Part shown: one piece after another, positions 1-7,297 of the stretch
Numbering within the stretch: the first letter of the stretch is position 1
Layout of the letters: each line of letters begins with the position of its first letter
DNA from: Azoarcus sp. Aa7
GTDB lineage: Bacteria > Pseudomonadota > Gammaproteobacteria > Burkholderiales > Rhodocyclaceae
Length of the DNA stretch: 64,000 nt
Assembly (NCBI RefSeq): GCF_014822185.1
Contig: NZ_QVLR01000016.1
Span: 62,001-126,000, forward strand
Direction of reading: 5' to 3'
Program-made: the position numbers and the translations under genes
The notes under the pieces: generated by a model
What the model was told of the DNA's origin: nothing
The model's input: only the letters and a program-made list of their open reading frames with translations
The model's database searches: none

Positions 1-796
1 CGCGCTTGATGAGCGGCTCGGGCGACAGGTCGAGCACGAGGTCGAAGCGCCCTTCGCGGCGCGTGTCGGTGCGCGCAAAATCGATCGCGCCGACCGTGCC
101 GCAGGCCGTCACGCACGCGCGGTGCGCGCGGCAACGCGCAGCGTCGACCTGGTAGTCCCAGCCGATCGCGCCCTCGGGACAGGCGCGGATGCAGGCGTTG
201 CAGCGCACGCACAGGTCGAGGTCGATCGGGTTCTGCTGCGTCCACGCGGCGTCGAAGGCGCCGAGGTGGCCGGAGAGCGTCACGCCCGCGCCGGACCACA
301 CCGGGTAGCGCCGTTCGGTCGGCAGTTCGGCATCGCGGCTCGTGCCGGTGAGCAGCACGGACACGTCGAAGCGCGCCGCCAGCCGCTCGGCCCAGCCCAG
401 CGCCGCGCCCGCGTCGCCGACGATCAGCAGCTGATTGCCCGCCGCAAGCGTCACACCCACGACCGGTTCCGGTTCGGGCAGGGTCGCCGCGGCGATCAGC
501 GCCGCCATCTTCGGCGTCGCGCCCAGGCCTTCGGCGGACCAGCCGGCGCTCTCGCGCAGGTTGAAGAAATCGATGCGCGTCATCGGCCGCTCCGCCGCCA
601 CTTCGGCGAACAGCGCGGCCTCCTGCGTACAGCCGACGAGCACGTCGCCGCACGCGAGCGCAGACTCGAACTCGCCGATCTCCCGCCGGCACAGTTCGTG
701 ATGGACTTTGAGCGGCACCGTGCTGCCCGCCGCGAGGGCTTTTTCATCGACCGCGAAACTGCGGTTGCAGTCGCACAGCCTGAGCTGTCTCTCCAC
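1..796 (-). CDS. 4Fe-4S ferredoxin-type protein of a formate dehydrogenase neighbourhood (C-terminus beyond window)
   Basis: About 265 residues are visible and the gene runs off the left edge. The N-terminus has a CDC motif (LRLCDCN), followed by a region with hydrophobic strands resembling a dinucleotide-type fold (LLIVGDAGAALGW). A cysteine cluster follows, CVRCNACIRACPEG, and then a second set, CRAHRACVTACG, as in two-cluster ferredoxin domains. It probably carries electrons or binds clusters for a molybdenum formate dehydrogenase, because fdhD, mobA and the DUF3305/DUF3306 pair are next to it. The start is uncertain: GTG at 796 is used, and an in-frame GTG at 832 is possible. Neither has a strong ribosome-binding site. 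The 165 bp before the next gene holds an AAATG/CATTT inverted pair near 950-962 and no clear promoter. Confidence 0.75.
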   Translation of the reverse strand, partial: MERQLRLCDCNRSFAVDEKALAAGSTVPLKVHHELCRREIGEFESALACGDVLVGCTQEAALFAEVAAERPMTRIDFFNLRESAGWSAEGLGATPKMAALIAAATLPEPEPVVGVTLAAGNQLLIVGDAGAALGWAERLAARFDVSVLLTGTSRDAELPTERRYPVWSGAGVTLSGHLGAFDAAWTQQNPIDLDLCVRCNACIRACPEGAIGWDYQVDAARCRAHRACVTACGTVGAIDFARTDTRREGRFDLVLDLSPEPLIKR

Positions 797-961
797 TTTC
801 TGTGTTCTGCCTGGCTGATTGAGGTGCTTCACGCCAAGCAGAGGACGTACCAGCAAAACGGTAACAAAAGGGAGCAGGAATCCCTGATTTACCGTAGCAG
901 AAAGCCCGAAATCGGGTCAGTCGGGACTAAAAGTCGCAGCGTCCCCAAAATGTCGCATTTC

Positions 962-1525
962 CTACGCCTTATCTGCGGATGGGGCGTCACCGCGGCCGAC
1001 CGGCGCCGCCGGATCCTCATGCCCACTGCCCGTTGGCGCCGCTCCGGCGGGCGACTCGTCGGGTGCCGCATCCGCTGCCTTCCGTGGCACGGTGGTCTGC
1101 GCATCGGGGGTATCCGCGGCCGCATCCTCGTCCTTGAGCAGGGTCTCGAACTGGCGCAGGCGCTGCAGCATGTCGGCCGGGATGGGATCGCTGCCCGAGT
1201 AGTCGTCGATGTAGATGTCGAGCTTGTCCATGCGCTCGAAGTGGAAGTGCGGATCGCTGAAGAGCTTGCGCAACGCCGCGCGGCGCAGCGACTCGCTGAC
1301 CTCCTTCTTCATGAAGGCGCTGAAGTCCGCCGCGAGATCCAGGCTGTCGATGGGCGGCAGCGCGGCCTCCGCGGGCGACACCGGCGACCCGGCGTCGGCG
1401 GGCGGCGCCGCAGCGGGTGCGGCGGCGCCTTGCGCGGCCGGGGTCGCCGGCACCGCCGGGGCCACGGGCTCGGCGGCGGCATCGTCGCGCTTCAGCCGCG
1501 ACCAGCGTTCGAGGAAACGGGTCAT
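962..1525 (-). CDS. DUF3306 domain protein
   Basis: 187 residues. The N-terminus (MTRFLERWSRLKRD) is followed by a long Ala/Pro-rich linker. The conserved block LAADFSAFMKKEVSESLRRAAL then leads into FSDPHFHFERMDKLDIYIDDY. This combination is typical of DUF3306 proteins, which in betaproteobacteria lie beside formate dehydrogenase and ferredoxin genes. The C-terminus is again low complexity. The ATG at 1525 overlaps the stop of the DUF3305 gene in an ATGA junction, so the two are translationally coupled. The molecular function is unknown. A maturation or assembly role for a molybdo-enzyme is inference from context only. There is no signal peptide, so it is probably cytoplasmic. Confidence 0.8.
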   Translation of the reverse strand: MTRFLERWSRLKRDDAAAEPVAPAVPATPAAQGAAAPAAAPPADAGSPVSPAEAALPPIDSLDLAADFSAFMKKEVSESLRRAALRKLFSDPHFHFERMDKLDIYIDDYSGSDPIPADMLQRLRQFETLLKDEDAAADTPDAQTTVPRKAADAAPDESPAGAAPTGSGHEDPAAPVGRGDAPSADKA

Positions 1526-1989
1526 GACTGCTCCCGGTCCTGCGTCAGCGGGTCGTTGCGGCGGATCTTCTTCCGCGGCGCGGGCTTGTAGTGCAGGTTC
1601 ACGAACGCACCGACCCAGTCGGCGATCTCGCGCGACATCGCGACGCCGTCGACCTGCTCGCCCGAGTCGAGCAGACGCGCCGCCTCGCCGTAGCTCACGG
1701 TGACGACGAGCGGTTGCGCGACGCCGTCCTCCTTGCGCCACATCACGAACACCTTGGGCACCGGCGAGCTCAGGTTGAGGAAGTAGTTGTCCGCCTCGTC
1801 GCGGAACAGCTCCAGCGCGAAACCGCCGACGAGGTACTGGTCACGGTCGGTCTCGGCGACCAGCTGGCGCGTCGCCGCAGGGTTGTCACCGAAGGCCGGC
1901 ACGACGCCGACGGCCTCCCAGGCCTCGTCCGCCCAGCGGCTCTGCAGGCGGCGGCGCTCCATGATGACGGCGACGGGAAAGTGGTCCAT
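1522..1989 (-). CDS. DUF3305 domain protein
   Basis: 155 residues starting MDHFPVAVIMERRRLQSRWADEAWEAVGV, the hallmark N-terminus of DUF3305. The ATG at 1989 is preceded by GGAG seven bases upstream, which decides the start over an upstream ATG at 2019. The middle (YFLNLSSPVPKVFVMWR) and the end (IADWVGAFVNLHYKP) are also family-like. It is first in a leftward operon with DUF3306 and the 4Fe-4S protein, and it diverges from fdhD across 86 bp that must hold both promoters. Function is unknown. The pairing with DUF3306 and fdh genes suggests a joint role in formate dehydrogenase maturation or electron transfer, which is inference. Confidence 0.82.
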   Translation of the reverse strand: MDHFPVAVIMERRRLQSRWADEAWEAVGVVPAFGDNPAATRQLVAETDRDQYLVGGFALELFRDEADNYFLNLSSPVPKVFVMWRKEDGVAQPLVVTVSYGEAARLLDSGEQVDGVAMSREIADWVGAFVNLHYKPAPRKKIRRNDPLTQDREQS

Positions 1990-2075
1990 GCGGCGAACTC
2001 CGGGTGAACGATCTCTCATAGGATAGGCGATGCGGCCGCGGCGGGCGAACCTCGCGGCCGGCGCCTACGGCTAGA

Positions 2076-2942
2076 ATGGTGCCTCGAACCTACCCGTCCA
2101 TGTCCATGCCCCCAACCCCCGACACGCCGCGCCGTCCGCTGCTGAGCCACGCGAGCCACCCGCTGACGGTGACGATCCCGGCCGTCGACGAGAACGGCGA
2201 GAACGTGCCGACGCAGATCGCCGGCGAGTTCCCGCTGACGATCTACGTCGACCGCCGCGAGATCGTCACGCTGATGACGCTGGGCGCCGCGCCCGAGGCG
2301 CTGACGATAGGCTGGCTGCGCAACCAGCGCCTGGTCGCGAGCCTCGACGACATCGAGGCGGTGCAGGTCGACTGGGAGGTCAATGCCGTCGCGGTGAAGA
2401 CGCGCAACGGGCTCGTGGATGCCGACGAGCGCCTCGGCAGCCGCACCGTCACCACCGGCTGCGGCCAGGGCACGGTGTTCGGCGGCCTGATGGACGAGAT
2501 CGACGCGATCCGCCTGCCGGCCGACCGCCGCCTGTCGCAGGCGACGCTGTACGCGCTGATGGACGCCGTGCGCCACCACGAATCGATCTACAAGCAGGCC
2601 GGCGCCGTGCACGGCTGCGCGCTCGCCCAAGCCACCGCAGACGGCTGCGACATCCTCATGTTCGTCGAGGACGTCGGCCGCCACAACGCCGTCGACGCGA
2701 TCGCCGGGCAGATGTGGCTGGACGGCCTCGACGGCGGCGACAAGATCTTCTACACGACCGGCCGGCTCACCTCCGAGATGGTCATCAAGACCGCGCAGAT
2801 GGGCATCCCCTTCCTCGTCTCGCGCTCCGGTCTCACGCAGATGGGCTGGGAGATCGCGCGCAAGATCGGCCTCACGATGATCGGCCGCGCGCAGGGCAAG
2901 CACTACCTTCTATTCACCGGCGAGGAGCGATTCACCCGATGA
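2076..2942 (+). CDS. fdhD: FdhD, sulfur carrier for formate dehydrogenase
   Basis: FdhD takes sulfur from the cysteine desulfurase IscS and delivers it to the molybdenum cofactor of formate dehydrogenase, which is needed for activity. Family blocks seen are EFPLTIYVDRREIVTLMTLG, TIGWLRNQRL, the catalytic loop TTGCGQGT, VHGCALA, EDVGRHNAVDAIAG and FYTTGRLTSEMVIKTA. The loop has one cysteine (Cys129) where the E. coli protein has a CxxC pair. The start is uncertain: this one gives 288 residues, and ATGs at 2100 and 2106 are also possible with no clear ribosome-binding site. The stop overlaps the mobA start by ATGA, so the two are coupled. Identity is secure. Confidence 0.93.
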   Translation: MVPRTYPSMSMPPTPDTPRRPLLSHASHPLTVTIPAVDENGENVPTQIAGEFPLTIYVDRREIVTLMTLGAAPEALTIGWLRNQRLVASLDDIEAVQVDWEVNAVAVKTRNGLVDADERLGSRTVTTGCGQGTVFGGLMDEIDAIRLPADRRLSQATLYALMDAVRHHESIYKQAGAVHGCALAQATADGCDILMFVEDVGRHNAVDAIAGQMWLDGLDGGDKIFYTTGRLTSEMVIKTAQMGIPFLVSRSGLTQMGWEIARKIGLTMIGRAQGKHYLLFTGEERFTR

Positions 2943-3523
2943 GCGCGCGCGAAAAAATCACCGGCGTCATCCTTGCCGGCGGGCAGGGACGGCGCATGGG
3001 CAGCGTCGACAAGGGTCTGGTCGAGCTACGCGGGCGGCCGATGGCCGAATGGGTGATCGAGCGCTTCGGCCCCCAGGTCGACGAGCTGATCATCAACGCC
3101 AACCAGAACGCCGAACGTTACGCCGCCTTCGGCTACCCCGTGTTCCCCGACGACATCGGCGGCTTCGCCGGCCCCCTCGCCGGACTGCACGCGGCGCTCG
3201 CGCGGGCGCAGCATCCGCTCGTCGCGACCGCGCCCTGCGACTCGCCCTTCCTGCCGGCGGATCTCGTCGAACGCCTCCATCGCGGCCTCGCGGAAGCCGG
3301 CGCCGAGCTCGCCGTCGCGCGCACCTTCGACCAGCCCCACCCGGTGTTCTGCCTGTGCCGGCGCGAAGTGCTGCCGCACCTCGACGAATTCCTCGCCGGC
3401 GGCGGACGCAAGATCGACTTCTGGTACGCCACGCTGAAGGTCGTCGAAGTGCGCTTCGACGACGAGGAAGCCGCGTTCCGCAACATCAACACCCGCGACG
3501 AACTCGACGACGTCGGACGATGA
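2939..3523 (+). CDS. mobA: MobA, molybdenum cofactor guanylyltransferase
   Basis: MobA transfers GMP from GTP to molybdopterin to form the guanine dinucleotide cofactor used by formate dehydrogenase-type enzymes. The 194 residues show the nucleotidyltransferase signature ITGVILAGGQGRRMGSVDKG, then LAGLHAAL, the Mg-binding block ATAPCDSPFLP, and the C-terminal AAFRNINTRDEL. The ATG overlaps the fdhD stop codon, which links cofactor synthesis to sulfuration of the same enzyme class. Length is normal for the family. A palindromic repeat lies just after the stop. Confidence 0.93.
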   Translation: MSAREKITGVILAGGQGRRMGSVDKGLVELRGRPMAEWVIERFGPQVDELIINANQNAERYAAFGYPVFPDDIGGFAGPLAGLHAALARAQHPLVATAPCDSPFLPADLVERLHRGLAEAGAELAVARTFDQPHPVFCLCRREVLPHLDEFLAGGGRKIDFWYATLKVVEVRFDDEEAAFRNINTRDELDDVGR

Positions 3524-3540
3524 GCGCCCCCGCCCGGCCG

Positions 3541-3592
3541 CCCGAAGGGGGCGTTCCTCCTCCCTTGGGGAGGATGTCGCGCAGCGACAGGA
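3541..3592. repeat. Short palindromic intergenic repeat (REP-like)
   Basis: The 79 bp between mobA and the next gene carries adjacent small inverted repeats: CTCCCTTGGGGAG near 3559-3572 and TGTCGCGCAGCGACA at 3575-3589, preceded by a CCCGAAGGGGG palindrome. This arrangement resembles extragenic palindromes common in betaproteobacteria. It lies between two same-strand genes and could act as an mRNA stabiliser or attenuator. The last few bases lead into the ribosome-binding site of the downstream gene. Confidence 0.6.
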
Positions 3593-3602
3593 GGGTAGTC
3601 CA

Positions 3603-4526
3603 ATGAGCGCGCCCGAGCCGCCAGTCGTCGAACACCTTGCGCCGGAGAGCCCCTGCCTCACCGCGAAGCAGGCGGCGGCCTACCTGCATCTCAACGAGAA
3701 GAAGCTCTACGAGCTCGCCAACAGCGGCGAAGTCCCCGCCGCGCGCGTCGGCGGCAAGTGGCTGTTTCCACGCCGCCTGCTCGACGACTGGCTGCTCGAA
3801 CAGGCGCACGGCGGCGTGCTCACCGACCGCCTGCTGATCGCCGGCGGCGACGACGCCCTGCTCGCCGCGGCGGTGCGCGCACTGGCCACCGAACTCGGCG
3901 CCGAAGCCTTCGTCGCCTACAGCCCGACCGCAACCCTGCCCGGCCTCGAACAGCTCGCCCGCCGCCGCGCCGATATCTCCGTCGTGCATTGGGGCGACGT
4001 CGAGCACAGCGCGACCCAGCACGCGACGCTGCTGCGCGCCCATCCCGGCCACGCCCGCTGGACGCTGGTGCGCATCGGCCAGCGCGAACAGGGGGTGCTG
4101 CTGCGCCCCGGCCTGGGCATCGACCAGCTCGAGACGCTCGCCGCCTTCGACGTGCGCTGGGCAATGCGCGAAGCCGGTTCCGGCGCCGCGCACTTCCTCG
4201 CTTCGGCGCTCAAGGCGCGCGGGCTGCGGCCGGAAGACTGCAGCGCCGTCGCGACGATCGCCGGCGAACGCGAAGCAGCGGCGCTCCTCGTGCGCGACGC
4301 CGCCGACTGCACCCCCGGCACGCGCGCGACCGCGAGCGAATTCGGCCTCGACTTCCTGCCGCTGGGCTGGGAAGCGCTGGACCTTGCGCTGCCGAAGGAA
4401 ATCTACTTCCGCCACCTCTTCCAGCGCCTGCTCGCGCGCCTCGGCAGCGCCGCGATACGCGACCTCGCGGCCCAGCTGGGCGGCTACGAGCTTACGGCAC
4501 TGGGACAGGTGCTGCCTCTGGAGTAA
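3603..4526 (+). CDS. HTH regulator with periplasmic-binding-protein-like sensor domain, probably molybdate/tungstate or cofactor linked
   Basis: 307 residues in two parts. Residues about 18-68 form an excisionase/MerR-like DNA-binding domain (LTAKQAAAYLHLNEKKLYELANSGEVPAARVGGKWLF in outline). The remainder (about 78-300) is a PBP-like domain as found C-terminal in ModE-type and related regulators, with a GSGAAHFL loop where such proteins often hold an oxyanion. A clear AGGAGG lies about ten bases before the ATG. It is the third gene after fdhD and mobA, so it probably senses a molybdenum- or tungsten-related ligand and controls formate dehydrogenase or cofactor genes. The ligand is inference; the domain architecture is directly visible. 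Confidence 0.8.
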   Translation: MSAPEPPVVEHLAPESPCLTAKQAAAYLHLNEKKLYELANSGEVPAARVGGKWLFPRRLLDDWLLEQAHGGVLTDRLLIAGGDDALLAAAVRALATELGAEAFVAYSPTATLPGLEQLARRRADISVVHWGDVEHSATQHATLLRAHPGHARWTLVRIGQREQGVLLRPGLGIDQLETLAAFDVRWAMREAGSGAAHFLASALKARGLRPEDCSAVATIAGEREAAALLVRDAADCTPGTRATASEFGLDFLPLGWEALDLALPKEIYFRHLFQRLLARLGSAAIRDLAAQLGGYELTALGQVLPLE

Positions 4527-4627
4527 GCACGCCGGCGCACAATCGGCGAGTATCCATTTGTCATTCAGACGTATGCATCTTGGGCCGCTGGCATCATAAT
4601 CACCCTCATTCCGACCCAAAAACTGCC

Positions 4628-5251
4628 ATGTTTCCTGCGCTCGCCACGATCTGGATCCTGCACCTTCTCGCCACGATGACGCCGGGCGCGAACACCGTGC
4701 TCGTGATGCAAGTCGCTGCCGGCGGCATGCGCGGTGCCGCGGCGCGCGCAGCCGCGGGCATCGCCGCGGGATCCGTCCTCTGGGCGGCACTCGCGGTATC
4801 CGGTGTCGGCGCGCTGTTCGATGCGTTTCCGGCCGTCCGCGCGGCGATGCAGGCGGCGGGGGGCGTCTATCTGACGTGGCTGGGCGCGAAGTTCTGCCTG
4901 TCCGCCCGAGCGCCCACGGCGCCGGATTGCGGCATCGGCCGGCACGAGCGCGCGTTTCGCGTCGGCCTGCTGACCAACCTCACGAACCCGAAAGCCGTTG
5001 TGTTCTTCGGCAGCATCTTCGCGGCGGCGTTTCCCGCCGATCCGCCCGGCTGGCTGGCCGGCGCAGCGGTCCTGATCGTCCTGCTGAACGCGATGATCTG
5101 GTATGGGCTCGTCGCCTACCTGTTCTCGCGCGGCCCGGTGCGGACCTGGTACTCCGCATACTCGCACCGGCTGTCGGCGGCGGTCGGCGTGATCCTGGGC
5201 GGCACGGGCCTGAAGCTGATCCAGCAAGCCTGCAGCGAGATGCGACCCTGA
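4628..5251 (+). CDS. LysE/RhtB family amino-acid exporter
   Basis: 207 residues, mostly hydrophobic, with about six membrane segments. The family signature MTPGANTVLVMQVAAGGMRGAAARAAAG in the first loop region and LTNLTNPKAVVFFGSIF in the middle identify a LysE-type translocator of the inner membrane. Members export amino acids such as lysine, homoserine or leucine; the substrate here cannot be read. It is preceded by 101 bp containing a CATAAT-like -10 and is convergent with mobB, 19 bp apart. It is probably unrelated to the molybdenum genes on either side. Confidence 0.88.
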   Translation: MFPALATIWILHLLATMTPGANTVLVMQVAAGGMRGAAARAAAGIAAGSVLWAALAVSGVGALFDAFPAVRAAMQAAGGVYLTWLGAKFCLSARAPTAPDCGIGRHERAFRVGLLTNLTNPKAVVFFGSIFAAAFPADPPGWLAGAAVLIVLLNAMIWYGLVAYLFSRGPVRTWYSAYSHRLSAAVGVILGGTGLKLIQQACSEMRP

Positions 5252-5270
5252 TCGGCCGCGCGCGCCATGA

Positions 5271-5798
5271 TCAGGCCGGAGCCATCCTGAACATGTAATC
5301 CACGACGAAATCCGCCACCGCCTGCGGGTCGTTGATGTCGAGCTGCGGCAGCGCAGTGTCGAGTGCGACATCGGTCGCGACCGCGACGATGTGCGGGTCC
5401 TGCAGGTAGAACGGCGCCTCGCGCACTGCGGTGCGGCGCACCTCGATCTTGGGGATCGCCGCGCGCTTGAAGCCCTCGACCAGCACGAGGTCGCAGGGCG
5501 AGAGTTTCTGCAGCAGCTCTTCCAGCGGCAGCTCGGGGTCGCCGCGCAGCTCGTGCATCAGCGACCAGCGCCGCCCCGAGCTGACCAGCACCTCGCGACA
5601 GCCCGCGTTGCGGTGGCGCCACGAGTCCTTGCCCTCGTGGTCGATGTCGAACGAATGGTGCGCGTGCTTGATCAGCGACACATCGAGGCCGCGCCCGCAC
5701 AGCACCGCGACGACCTTCTCGATCAGCGAAGTCTTGCCGCTGCCGGACCAGCCGGCGAATCCGATCACTTTCAATGCTCTTTCCTGTCTCACGGGCAT
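5271..5798 (-). CDS. mobB: MobB, GTP-binding partner in molybdopterin-guanine dinucleotide synthesis
   Basis: The 175-residue P-loop protein starts with ALKVIGFAGWSGSGKTSLIE (Walker A GWSGSGKT) and carries the MobB blocks IKHAHHSFDIDHEGKDSWRHR and LVLVEGFKRAAIPKIEV. MobB binds GTP and assists MobA. It is last in a leftward run after the sigma54 response regulator, 10 bp away. The start is uncertain: ATG at 5798 is used here, but AGGAAAGA sits seven bases before an in-frame TTG at 5774, which would begin exactly at the P-loop strand. MobB is separated from mobA here by two genes and on the other strand. Confidence 0.92.
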   Translation of the reverse strand: MPVRQERALKVIGFAGWSGSGKTSLIEKVVAVLCGRGLDVSLIKHAHHSFDIDHEGKDSWRHRNAGCREVLVSSGRRWSLMHELRGDPELPLEELLQKLSPCDLVLVEGFKRAAIPKIEVRRTAVREAPFYLQDPHIVAVATDVALDTALPQLDINDPQAVADFVVDYMFRMAPA

Positions 5799-5808
5799 CG
5801 GCGCGCGC

Positions 5809-7197
5809 TCACGCGACCGACTCGCCCCACTCCGCGCACTTGCGCTCCAGCGTCTTGCGCGACACCCCCAGCCGCCGCGCCGCCTCCGACTTGTTCCCGC
5901 CGCACGCATCCAGCATGCGCAGGATGTGGCGCTTCTCGACCTCGTCGAGCGGCAGGTCCATGCCGCCCGCGAGCACGTCGCCGCGCGCGCCCAGCGCCTC
6001 CACCGGGAAACCGCCGAGGATCAGCGAGCGCTCGATGAAGTTGCGCAGCTCGCGCACATTGCCCGGCCAGCCGTATGCCTCGAGGCGCGCGAACAGCGTG
6101 TTCGACAGCGCCAGCGGCGGAACGCCCAGCTGCACCGTCAGTTGCTGCATGAAGTGGCGCACCAGATCCGGGATGTCCTCGGCGCGCTCGCGCAGCGGCG
6201 GGATCACGATCTCGACCACCGCGAGGCGGAAGTACAGGTCCTGGCGGAAGCGCCCCGCGGCAACCTCCGCGGCGAGATCGCGGTTCGACGCGGCGATGAT
6301 GCGCACATCCACCGGCACCTCGCGCTCCGAGCCGACCGGCCGCAGCTTGCGCTCCTCGAGCACGCGCAGCAAACGCGTCTGCAGCGCGAGCGGCAGTTCG
6401 CTGATCTCGTCGAGGAACAAGGTGCCGCCGTGAGCATAATAGAACAGCCCGTTGCGCGTCTCGGTCGCGCCGGTGAAGGCGCCCTTCACGTGGCCGAAGA
6501 GCTCGCTCTCGATCAGTCCGGCCGCGATCGCCGGGCAATTCACCGGCACGAAGGGGCGTTGCGCACGCGGACTCATGCGATGCAGCGCGCGTGCTGCGAC
6601 CTCCTTGCCGGTGCCCGACTCGCCGAGCAGCAGCACCGTGCTGGGCATCTGCGCGACGCGGCGCAGCACCGTGCGCAAGACCTCCATCGCCGCCGAATGC
6701 CCGACCAGGCCTTCGACGTCCGCCGACAGGCCCGCGAGCTCGCGCCGCAGGATGAAGTTCTCGCGCGCGAGGTGGGCGCGCTGGAAGCAGTTCTTGATCG
6801 AGTTGAGGATCTGGTCGACGCGGAAGGGCTTGAGGATGAAGTCCGACGCGCCGCCGCGCAGCGCGTTGATCGCGGTGTCGAGGTCGGCGAAGGCGGTGAT
6901 CAGGATCACGTCGCCGGCGAAACCCGACTCGCGCAGCTCGTGCAGCCAGTCGAGGCCGGACTTGCCCGGCAGCGCGATGTCGAGGATCAGCAGGTCGAAG
7001 TGCAGGCGCGCCATCAGGCGCATCGCATGCTCCGCGTCCGGCGCCGTCTCGACGAGGCCGCAGCGCGGCTTCAGCGCACGCTCGAGAAAGCTGCGCATGC
7101 CCTCCTCGTCATCGACGATGAGGACCGAATGCGCCTGCCAGTTGAATTCCGGAGTGCCGGCGGGGCCGGCTGCTCCCCCCTCGCGCTCGTGCTGCAT
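5809..7197 (-). CDS. NtrC-family sigma54-dependent response regulator
   Basis: 462 residues with the classic order receiver, AAA+ and Fis-type HTH. The receiver has VLIVDDEE and phospho-acceptor Asp73. The ATPase domain has Walker A GESGTGKE (192-199), the sigma54-contacting GAFTGA loop (239-244) and Walker B GGTLFLDEI. The C-terminus has the HTH KSEAARRLGVSRKTLERK. The start ATG at 7197 has AAGGA seven bases upstream; an upstream ATG at 7212 is possible. The gene follows its sensor kinase by 100 bp and precedes mobB. It activates unknown sigma54 promoters. The neighbours do not identify the regulon. Confidence 0.93.
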   Translation of the reverse strand: MQHEREGGAAGPAGTPEFNWQAHSVLIVDDEEGMRSFLERALKPRCGLVETAPDAEHAMRLMARLHFDLLILDIALPGKSGLDWLHELRESGFAGDVILITAFADLDTAINALRGGASDFILKPFRVDQILNSIKNCFQRAHLARENFILRRELAGLSADVEGLVGHSAAMEVLRTVLRRVAQMPSTVLLLGESGTGKEVAARALHRMSPRAQRPFVPVNCPAIAAGLIESELFGHVKGAFTGATETRNGLFYYAHGGTLFLDEISELPLALQTRLLRVLEERKLRPVGSEREVPVDVRIIAASNRDLAAEVAAGRFRQDLYFRLAVVEIVIPPLRERAEDIPDLVRHFMQQLTVQLGVPPLALSNTLFARLEAYGWPGNVRELRNFIERSLILGGFPVEALGARGDVLAGGMDLPLDEVEKRHILRMLDACGGNKSEAARRLGVSRKTLERKCAEWGESVA

Positions 7198-7297
7198 CGC
7201 TGTCCTTTTCATGTGTCGCCCGGTGCGCGCGACTGTTGTGCGCACAGTTACATTTTGATAATAACCGAGTCAGCCGGGGCACCGCCCCAACAATGAC

